Source: Flavipsychrobacter sp.
GTDB lineage: Bacteria; Bacteroidota; Bacteroidia; Chitinophagales; Chitinophagaceae
Direction of reading: 5' to 3'
Length of the DNA stretch: 19,857 bases
NCBI GenBank assembly: GCA_021156265.1
Contig: JAJNBR010000036.1
Span: 1-19,857 of the forward strand
Position numbers and translations under genes: made by a program. Numbering within the stretch: position 1 is the stretch's first letter; each line of letters starts with the position of its first letter. Under the pieces are notes generated by a model, which saw only the letters and a list, made by a program, of their open reading frames with translations, did no database searches and was not told the DNA's origin. Of the stretch, positions 15,450-19,857 are shown piece after piece.

Positions 15450-15992
15450 ATGCTCGGTCCTATAATTCAGAAGAACGACAAACAGGCACGACTGCTGATA
15501 TTCGTCGTGTCGTTCGTGGTATTTGCTGCCATAGCCATTCTTTCAAGAGTAAAGCTAGAGGTGGACCTTGGGTTTGATGTTCACGTCTTCGCTTTGGTCA
15601 ATGCCATTATCAACTCCACTGTTTCCGTCTTGCTGATCGCAGCCTTTATCGCCGTCAAAAACAAGCAATACATAGCGCATAAGAATCTTATGCTGACAGC
15701 TATGCTGCTGTCAATCGTTTTCCTTGTGTCTTATATTGCGCACCATTTGCTGGCAGGCGACACCCAATATGGTGATGAAAGTAGTCTCCGCTATGTGTAT
15801 TATTTCATTCTTATCACGCATATTTTCCTCGCAGCTATCATCCTGCCGTTCATACTGTTCACAGCCTATCGCTCGTTGACCGGTGAGTTTGAAAAGCATA
15901 AGAAGCTGGCACGTTATACCTGGCCGTTATGGCTGTATGTCAGTATTACCGGCGTATTGGTTTACCTGTTTATTTCTCCCTATTACAACTGA
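15450..15992 (+). CDS. DUF420 family membrane protein, likely oxidase assembly
   Basis: 180 residues with about five hydrophobic helices (15-32, 46-68, 82-102, 116-140, 158-176) and several conserved-looking His residues: H45, H77 (IAHKN), H98-H99 (YIAHHL), H124 and H150. This matches DUF420, the family of YozB/CtaM, which in Firmicutes has been linked to maturation of heme A-containing oxidases. The position directly after SCO (18 bases) in an oxidase cluster fits that role. The His residues at helix ends could bind heme or metal, but that is inference. The motif EKHKKLARYTWPLWLYVSITGVLVYL near the C-terminus is typical of the family. Confidence 0.87.
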   Translation: MLGPIIQKNDKQARLLIFVVSFVVFAAIAILSRVKLEVDLGFDVHVFALVNAIINSTVSVLLIAAFIAVKNKQYIAHKNLMLTAMLLSIVFLVSYIAHHLLAGDTQYGDESSLRYVYYFILITHIFLAAIILPFILFTAYRSLTGEFEKHKKLARYTWPLWLYVSITGVLVYLFISPYYN

Positions 15993-16029
15993 TTTTGGCT
16001 GGGTTTGCTGAAACAACTAATTTTAGGAT

Positions 16030-16239
16030 ATGAAAAGGCTGCTGATTGTGTTGATGTTGATCGTGACCGCTCCCGCAGTGTACGCGCAAGGTTGTGCAGC
16101 GTGTACCAAGACGGCGGCAGGGCTTGACGATAAAAGTGCAAAAGGACTGAATGGTGGTATCCTGTACCTGGCTACATTACCGCTGGCAATTATGGGTACT
16201 GTGGGTTTTATGTGGTGGAAGCATAACCGCAACAGCTGA
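16030..16239 (+). CDS. Small exported CxxC protein of the oxidase cluster
   Basis: 69 residues: signal peptide (1-19, ending VYA-QG), mature start QGCAACTKTA with a CxxC pair (C22, C25), a short polar stretch (DDKSAKGLNGG), then one transmembrane helix (about 42-62, ILYLATLPLAIMGTVGFMWW) and a basic end. The pattern of signal peptide, CxxC, GLNxGILYLxxxP and helix recurs in unnamed small Bacteroidota proteins that I recall near oxidase genes. It starts 38 bases after the DUF420 gene. The two Cys next to the membrane on the periplasmic side suggest a thiol, copper or heme-handling accessory role, but no function is established. It is easily missed because of its size. Confidence 0.78.
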   Translation: MKRLLIVLMLIVTAPAVYAQGCAACTKTAAGLDDKSAKGLNGGILYLATLPLAIMGTVGFMWWKHNRNS

Positions 16240-16281
16240 TCAGGCCGCCTTTTTCGAAGTTGAACTAAAACACACCACTAT

Positions 16282-17013
16282 ATGAAAAAGGCCATCTTCT
16301 TGTTGCTTCTTCCCGCAACACTCATTCTCGGAGTATCCTGCAAACATACAATTGTAAAAGGCCAGGGCGTTTCAACTACAGAAACGCGTACAGGTCCGGA
16401 ATTTACCGCAGTAACCATTGAGGCGCCAGTCAAAGCGATCATAACTGTCGACGATAATCTTTCAAAGAATGATGTACGCATCACCGGCTATAAAAACGTG
16501 GTGTCGCTCATCAAAACCGAGATCAAAAATAACAGGCTGCGTGTGTACACCGACGAGCTGGTGCACTTTGACACCGACAAGGATATTGAGGTACGGATCA
16601 GTATGTCGCTACTAAACAACCTTGAAGTAACGGGCGCCGGTGATGCCCTGGTAACAGGCAATATTAAAACGGATAAGTTTGACCTTGATATCACAGGAGC
16701 TGGCGATGTTACGATCGAGAATATCAACACAAACACCTTCATTGCTGACCTTTCCGGCGCAGGCAATCTTACTGTAAAGAATGGATCAGTGAACAGGGTT
16801 GTATATGACGTTACAGGTGCGGGCGAAGTAACATCGTTTCCGCTGGTAGCCAAACATGTGGTGGCCAGTGTTACAGGTGCCGGCGATGTAAAGGTAAATG
16901 CTACTGAAAAGCTGGACGCGGAGATAACCGGTGTAGGTAACATTAGCTATAAGGGCCACCCGGCTATCAAGCAGGATATCACGGGCGCCGGAAGCATCGA
17001 AGACGCTAACTAA
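16282..17013 (+). CDS. Head-GIN domain (DUF2807) lipoprotein
   Basis: 243 residues beginning with a lipoprotein signal (lipobox LGVSC, Cys20), so the mature protein is probably lipid-anchored to the envelope. The rest is the DUF2807 'head GIN' beta-solenoid: seven TGAG-type turns at residues 117, 138, 158, 178, 198, 216 and 234, each followed by D/N/E and a short beta strand, spaced 18-21 residues. That spacing fits one coil of a right-handed beta helix. Before it are strands such as FTAVTIEAPVKAIITV and VRITGYKNVVSLIKTE. Family members are sometimes labelled putative auto-transporter adhesins, but there is no transporter domain here. No operon partner is obvious: the gaps are 42 bases before it and 89 after it. 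Confidence 0.92.
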   Translation: MKKAIFLLLLPATLILGVSCKHTIVKGQGVSTTETRTGPEFTAVTIEAPVKAIITVDDNLSKNDVRITGYKNVVSLIKTEIKNNRLRVYTDELVHFDTDKDIEVRISMSLLNNLEVTGAGDALVTGNIKTDKFDLDITGAGDVTIENINTNTFIADLSGAGNLTVKNGSVNRVVYDVTGAGEVTSFPLVAKHVVASVTGAGDVKVNATEKLDAEITGVGNISYKGHPAIKQDITGAGSIEDAN

Positions 17014-17102
17014 TTCATTATTAATAAGTAGTAAAATTAACATTTAGACCTCTGCAGCTGTGCCGATTTTTTAGTAAATTGAATTTGCTAAAATGTCGTT
17101 TT

Positions 17103-17549
17103 ATGCTCAGGAATTTGTTTGTGCGCGTGGTATTAGCATCTATGTTTACTGTAGGAGGCTACAGTTTCGCTTCCGCGCAATGTGACCCGATAGAGGGTTA
17201 TTGGTTCAACGAAGAAAAATCTGCTAAAGTGCAGATATACAAGGGCCGCGACAATAGATTCTATGGTAAGGTAGCCTGGCTGAAAGTGCCGACGCGTGAT
17301 GGCAAACCAAAAATGGATCAACGCAATCCCGATCCTAACAAACGCAACAATCCCATCGTTGGGCTTACTATTTTGAAGGGATTTGAAAAAGACGGCTCCA
17401 ACGAGTACGATGACGGAACTATCTACGATCCCAAAAATGGTAAGACCTACTCCTGCAAGATGACGCTCGACGGCAGCACGCTGGACGTGCGTGGGTTCAT
17501 TGGCGTATCCATGATAGGCAGGTCCACAAAATGGTATCGCAGTAATTAA
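17103..17549 (+). CDS. DUF2147 domain secreted protein
   Basis: 148 residues from the ATG at 17103; an in-frame TTG at 17079 would add eight residues ahead of a normal signal peptide, so the ATG is preferred. Signal peptide about 1-26 (ending SASA or ASA-Q). The mature part has the DUF2147 signature: EGYWFNEEKSAKVQIYK near its start, YGKVAWLKVP, the NPDP...NNPIVGLTILKGF segment, YDDGTIYDPKNGKTYSCKMTLDG, and the ending LDVRGFIGVSMIGRSTKWYR. The fold is a lipocalin-like beta barrel in related proteins; no ligand is known. The NUDIX gene follows after 12 bases, so the two may be co-transcribed. A TGAATTTG around 17080 is one base from the -7 consensus and could be its promoter. Confidence 0.9.
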   Translation: MLRNLFVRVVLASMFTVGGYSFASAQCDPIEGYWFNEEKSAKVQIYKGRDNRFYGKVAWLKVPTRDGKPKMDQRNPDPNKRNNPIVGLTILKGFEKDGSNEYDDGTIYDPKNGKTYSCKMTLDGSTLDVRGFIGVSMIGRSTKWYRSN

Positions 17550-17561
17550 CACAAACATCGG

Positions 17562-18023
17562 GTGAAAAAGAGCGCGGGCATCTTATTGTACAGGTATAAC
17601 AATAAGGAGCTGGAATGCCTGTTGGTGCATCCCGGCGGACCTATGCACGTAAATCGTGACATCGGTGCATGGTCTATTCCCAAAGGTGAATACGATGACA
17701 GCGAAGTGCCTTTCCTGGTGGCTAAACGGGAGTTTCAGGAAGAAACCGGGCAGGAACTGCTGGCTGCAGATTATATTGAGCTTACACCTGTAAAACAGAA
17801 AAGCGGTAAAGTAGTACGCGCATGGGCAGCGGAAGGCGACCTCGATACTTCCAATATCATCAGCAATACATTTAAACTGGAGTGGCCACCGCGTTCCGGT
17901 AAATGGCAGGACGCGCCGGAAGTAGACAGGGCTGAATGGTTCACGGTTCCCGATGCCATTGAAAAGATAATTCCGGCCCAGGCCGCAATCATCCTGGAAC
18001 TGTTGCAGAAGCTGGAGCGCTAA
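17562..18023 (+). CDS. NUDIX hydrolase
   Basis: NUDIX-family pyrophosphohydrolase, 153 residues, starting at GTG (KKSAGILLYR follows). The NUDIX box is complete: G42-x5-E48-x7-R56-E57-F-Q-E60-E61-T-G63, providing the metal-binding glutamates. Further family marks are GAWSIPKGE (35-43) and AEWFTVPDAIEKI near the end. The layout (AGILLYR...LLVHPGGP...GAWSIPKGEYD) is that of small NUDIX proteins often annotated as bis(5'-nucleosyl)-tetraphosphatase or DNA-mismatch-type; the substrate cannot be read from the sequence. The last four bases overlap the stop of the converging CAP-domain gene. Confidence 0.92.
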   Translation: MKKSAGILLYRYNNKELECLLVHPGGPMHVNRDIGAWSIPKGEYDDSEVPFLVAKREFQEETGQELLAADYIELTPVKQKSGKVVRAWAAEGDLDTSNIISNTFKLEWPPRSGKWQDAPEVDRAEWFTVPDAIEKIIPAQAAIILELLQKLER

Positions 18024-18556
18024 AACGGAGCGCCGAATTCCTGTGTCCAATAAGTGCCGCTTACCGCTACACCCATTTCTGTAAAGTTGCTGCTCATAAT
18101 ATTTTTGCAATGACCTTCACTGTTCAGCCAGCCTTGTATTACGTCTTCTTCCTTCGCATAGCCGACAGCAACGTTTTCGCCATAGGCACGCCAGTTATAA
18201 CCGGCTGCAGTTATCCGGTCTCCGGCATCTGAGCCGTTCGCCCCGGTGTGTGACAACGTTTTGTTCTGGTTCATCCAGTTGCTATGGGCTTGTGCTGCAG
18301 CTTCAAGCTTATCGTTCCAGGTAACCGGCGCGACAGCAGGGTAGAAAGTACTGCCGCAGTTGCAACCGTTAGCACGTGTGTTGTTCACGAGATTTAGTAA
18401 CTTTTGTTCACTAGCTGTTGGCGTCGAGTTGGTATTACTAGGCGTTGTCGGTACAGGGGTTACTGTGTTGTTATCATCTTTGGTACACGATACCAACGAT
18501 AGCACGCCAAACGCAACAACGATGGAAATAGAATGTAACAGTGTCCTTCTGCTCAT
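18020..18556 (-). CDS. CAP (SCP-like) domain lipoprotein
   Basis: 178 residues with a lipoprotein signal (LSLVSC, Cys24), a Thr/Ser/Pro/Asn-rich linker (about 25-50), and a CAP/SCP extracellular domain (about 51-178). The family's cavity residues are present: H91 in AQAHSNWM, E127 in YGENVAVG, and H149 in GWLNSEGHCKNIM, followed by the ending MGVAVSGTYWTQEFG. Three Cys (65, 67, 150) could form a disulfide. Bacterial CAP proteins are surface proteins of largely unknown activity. The gene is single, convergent with the NUDIX gene (four-base overlap of stops), and its 5' side is 131 bases from the next minus-strand gene, with a terminator between. Confidence 0.92.
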   Translation of the reverse strand: MSRRTLLHSISIVVAFGVLSLVSCTKDDNNTVTPVPTTPSNTNSTPTASEQKLLNLVNNTRANGCNCGSTFYPAVAPVTWNDKLEAAAQAHSNWMNQNKTLSHTGANGSDAGDRITAAGYNWRAYGENVAVGYAKEEDVIQGWLNSEGHCKNIMSSNFTEMGVAVSGTYWTQEFGAPF

Positions 18557-18631
18557 AATTCACTATTTAGCGGTACTGAGGCACCGCAAAAAACAAATGC
18601 CGTGCTCATTGGTTTCGTACTAACAAAATGG

Positions 18632-18666
18632 TAAAAAGATAAGCCACTTGTGTTTGCAAATGGCTT
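18632..18666 (-). terminator. Intrinsic terminator after the YXWGXW gene
   Basis: On the minus strand AAGCCATTTG pairs with CAAGTGGCTT (plus 18657-18666 with 18641-18650; one G-T pair), with a 6-base loop and followed by ATCTTTTTACC. It lies 21 bases past the stop at 18688 and ahead of the CAP-domain gene. Confidence 0.7.
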
Positions 18667-18687
18667 TCAAACTGCTACGGGATATAA

Positions 18688-18990
18688 CTATCTCCAATAT
18701 CCGCGCTGCCAGCTGTATCCGCGGCGATGTTTATGCCATCTGCCCGGTACATAATGTGCGTGTCGATGTGGCGCCTTGGCCCAGTAGCCTCCGCGATAAG
18801 CATACCTTCTGCCACGTGGCGCCCAGTCTTCAGCTATCCATGCGTAACCGGGCCGCGGCGCTGGCGGATACATCATCACCCTGCGCGGCATAGGTGGGCG
18901 AATGTTTACATAGATCTGTGCTTTGCTTTCTGCGGCGAACAATGTTGCCGCTAACAGGAACAATGCTAATTTTTTACTTGCCAGATTCAT
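18688..18990 (-). CDS. YXWGXW-repeat secreted protein
   Basis: 100 residues with a signal peptide (about 1-24, ending SKA-QIYV). The mature part is very rich in Arg, Tyr, Trp, His and Pro. It contains a PGYAWIAEDW segment and imperfect repeats of the YxWxxGYW kind: YAYRGGYW, HYVPGRWH, YSWQRGYW. This is the YXWGXW repeat family of small exported proteins, whose function is not known. The ATG at 18990 is preceded by AAGGAGG with a five-base gap, a strong Shine-Dalgarno sequence that is unusual among its neighbours and fixes the start. A hairpin terminator follows the stop, so it is a single-gene transcript. Confidence 0.87.
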   Translation of the reverse strand: MNLASKKLALFLLAATLFAAESKAQIYVNIRPPMPRRVMMYPPAPRPGYAWIAEDWAPRGRRYAYRGGYWAKAPHRHAHYVPGRWHKHRRGYSWQRGYWR

Positions 18991-18995
18991 AACAG

Positions 18996-19002
18996 CCTCC
19001 TT
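18996..19002 (-). promoter_or_regulatory. Strong Shine-Dalgarno site of the YXWGXW gene
   Basis: The minus strand reads AAGGAGG, five bases before the ATG at 18990. It is a near-perfect anti-16S match, whereas most genes in this window have no recognisable site, as is usual for Bacteroidota. Confidence 0.6.
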
Positions 19003-19041
19003 TGTTTAGCTGTTGATTAGATGGCGTGTTTAAATGCAGGT

Positions 19042-19140
19042 TTAATCGGCAGACTTATTTTTATTATTGTTCTTTTTAGTCTTCGAAAGTTGCCCTTCTG
19101 TTTTTTTACTATTGTGGTTCTTTGCGGTTTCTATCTGCAT
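19042..19140 (-). CDS. Possible small basic ORF (32 residues)
   Basis: An ATG at 19140 opens a 32-residue frame (MQIETAKNHNSKK... ending NNNKNKSAD) that starts inside the small ORF at 19109-19261 and ends at TAA 19042. It is Lys/Asn-rich, as expected of any frame in A-rich DNA, so coding is doubtful. It could be the displaced C-terminus of the upstream small ORF if a one- or two-base slip occurred at the run of seven A near 19101-19107. No family is recognised. Confidence 0.2.
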   Translation of the reverse strand: MQIETAKNHNSKKTEGQLSKTKKNNNKNKSAD

Positions 19141-19261
19141 GATCTTTCTGGGCCTCGTCTACCGAGTGGGATGAGTAAAGGTCTTTATCCTTTTGGGCCA
19201 GTTCTGAGAGCTCTACATAATATTTCTTAATCCTCCGGCTCTCCTTCGGTAAGGTCTTCAC
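19109..19261 (-). CDS. Possible small hydrophilic protein (50 residues)
   Basis: A GTG at 19261 opens a frame overlapping the 3' end of the iron-permease gene by 35 bases and ending at TAG 19109. The product would be strongly charged: ESRRIKKYYVELSELAQKDK and then SVDEAQKDHADRNRKEPQ. It has the amphipathic, Glu/Lys-balanced look of real protein and lies in an otherwise empty 236-base gap. The start is uncertain (GTG, or TTG six bases earlier) and no family is recognised. The opposite-strand frame over the same DNA (19021-19230) looks less protein-like. Confidence 0.35.
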   Translation of the reverse strand: MKTLPKESRRIKKYYVELSELAQKDKDLYSSHSVDEAQKDHADRNRKEPQ

Positions 19262-19571
19262 TGTCAATGAGCCTGTTGCTGGCGTTCTTGCTTGCTGCTA
19301 TCAGCTCGTTGAGCTTCAGGTGTAACGCTATCGTGTCCTTGTTTTGCGATTGCTGTATAATAAACACCATCAGGAAAGTAACGATAGTGGTGCCGGTATT
19401 GATGATGAGCTGCCAGGTGTCCGAAAAGCCAAATATGGTGCCGGTAACTCCCCACGCCAGAATAACTGCAAGCGCGACGAGGAAGGCAATTGGACTGCCC
19501 GTTGCCTTGGTTACCTTATTCGAGAAATTGTCGAATAGGTTGTACAGCCTGCTTCTTTCCTTTTCCTCCAT
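19227..19571 (-). CDS. Low-affinity iron permease family membrane protein
   Basis: 114 residues of the low-affinity iron permease (Fet4-like, PF04120) family in its short bacterial form. There is a cytoplasmic N-terminus (LYNLFDNFSNKVTKATGSPIAF, with the conserved KATGS), two helices (about 28-48 and 52-74), and the signature WGVTGTIFGFSDTWQLIINTGTTIVTFLMVFIIQQSQNKDT. It ends in a short charged tail with the family's LHLKLNELI helix. Short bacterial members are called permeases only by homology to one part of yeast Fet4, so transport of iron is not established here. A hairpin sits directly upstream of the ATG. Confidence 0.9.
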   Translation of the reverse strand: MEEKERSRLYNLFDNFSNKVTKATGSPIAFLVALAVILAWGVTGTIFGFSDTWQLIINTGTTIVTFLMVFIIQQSQNKDTIALHLKLNELIAASKNASNRLIDSEDLTEGEPED

Positions 19572-19575
19572 GATA

Positions 19576-19596
19576 AAAGCGGCATGACGCCGCTTT
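19576..19596 (-). other. Hairpin four bases upstream of the permease start
   Basis: A perfect 8-bp inverted repeat AAAGCGGC / GCCGCTTT (19576-19583 with 19589-19596), 5-base loop. On the minus strand it ends in TTTTATC directly before the ATG at 19571. It could be a weak terminator for the membrane-protein gene upstream or a structure in the permease leader. A run of nine T (minus strand, 19605-19613) precedes it. Confidence 0.45.
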
Positions 19597-19653
19597 ATGT
19601 TATCAAAAAAAAACTGTGCCGTAAGTGTTCTTGCGAAATGTTTATCTGGTTGA

Positions 19654-19857
19654 TTAGGAGTGCTCTGTGCTGGTAAAATCCTTCAGTTCTTTTAGGCTCT
19701 CATTTATTTGCCGGATGCTGTTCATATACACTCTCTGGTACACAACAAGTGCTACGGGGATGCCAACTGCTACTCCTATCAATACCCGCGGCAAATGGAC
19801 ACTGAGATTATCGAATGGATTAACGCCGGCAACCCAGTAAGACACCACGGCAAAAAC
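19654..19857 (-). CDS. Membrane protein, C-terminal part only (5' end outside window)
   Basis: The frame is open to the window edge, so the gene starts beyond 19857; 67 residues are visible. They show the end of one hydrophobic segment (VFAVVSYWVAGV), a short polar loop (NPFDNLSVHLP), a transmembrane helix (RVLIGVAVGIPVALVVYQ, about 30-47 of the visible part) and a charged helical tail ending LKDFTSTEHS. I do not recognise the family. The same-strand iron-permease gene follows 82 bases downstream, with a hairpin in between. A GTG near 19848 could mimic a start but falls inside the first hydrophobic segment. Confidence 0.7.
   Translation of the reverse strand, partial: VFAVVSYWVAGVNPFDNLSVHLPRVLIGVAVGIPVALVVYQRVYMNSIRQINESLKELKDFTSTEHS

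Noticed and set aside
16488..16943. A 151-residue minus-strand ORF opposite the DUF2807 gene
   Set aside because: It is the mirror of the TGAG repeats (SPAPVTS repeats), has no start context, and the plus strand carries a well-formed lipoprotein. It is a shadow frame.
19021..19230. A 69-residue plus-strand ORF rich in hydrophobic residues
   Set aside because: It is opposite T-rich DNA, which gives Phe/Leu by chance, has no ribosome site or family likeness, and overlaps the more protein-like minus-strand frame.

Overview
The window looks like chromosomal DNA from a member of the Bacteroidota, most likely of the Chitinophagaceae or a close relative. The evidence is: a type IX secretion (gliding-motility type, CHU_C) C-terminal domain on a 900-residue secreted protein; TAnnTTTG-type -7 promoter boxes with little use of Shine-Dalgarno sequences; a cytochrome oxidase accessory cluster (ctaB, two subunit III genes, subunit IV, SCO, DUF420, small CxxC protein) laid out as in that phylum; and head-GIN (DUF2807), DUF2147, YXWGXW and LemA-TPM-TPM genes. 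The naming of the group is inference from gene content. I see no tRNA, rRNA, CRISPR array, insertion sequence or phage gene.

Layout. 1-1623 (minus): an OmpR-type response regulator and its histidine kinase, the kinase cut by the window edge. 1735-2691 (minus): an unrecognised membrane-anchored coiled-coil protein, closed by a strong hairpin terminator. 2742-4473 (plus): a PolB-like 3'-5' exonuclease and holA (DNA polymerase III delta), one base apart. 4470-6508 (minus): kynU and ribF, joined at a lesion that removes the end of kynU and the whole start of ribF. 6601-9058 (plus): a small outer-membrane-type protein, then a LemA / TPM / TPM unit. 9156-11858 (plus): a secreted protein with seven propeller-type repeats, Ig-like modules and a T9SS sorting domain. 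11968-16239 (plus): heme O synthase and cytochrome c oxidase accessory and assembly genes behind their own TACCTTTG promoter; the catalytic subunits I and II are not here. 16282-18023 (plus): a head-GIN lipoprotein, a DUF2147 protein and a NUDIX hydrolase. 18020-19857 (minus): a CAP-domain lipoprotein, a YXWGXW-repeat protein, possible small ORFs, a low-affinity iron permease-family protein and the end of a membrane protein.

How the genes fit together. The largest functional block is respiratory: CtaB makes heme O, the two subunit III proteins and subunit IV belong to an aa3-type oxidase, and SCO, DUF420 and perhaps the small CxxC protein serve copper and heme maturation. LemA with two TPM proteins is a recurrent envelope-associated set of unknown function. 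The rest is mostly housekeeping or surface functions.

The two observations most worth checking are the kynU-ribF junction (a real deletion or an assembly error, since ribF is normally essential) and a textbook intrinsic-terminator structure lying inside the start of the SCO coding sequence, which could act as an attenuator in the oxidase operon. I did not find a wholly new multi-gene system.
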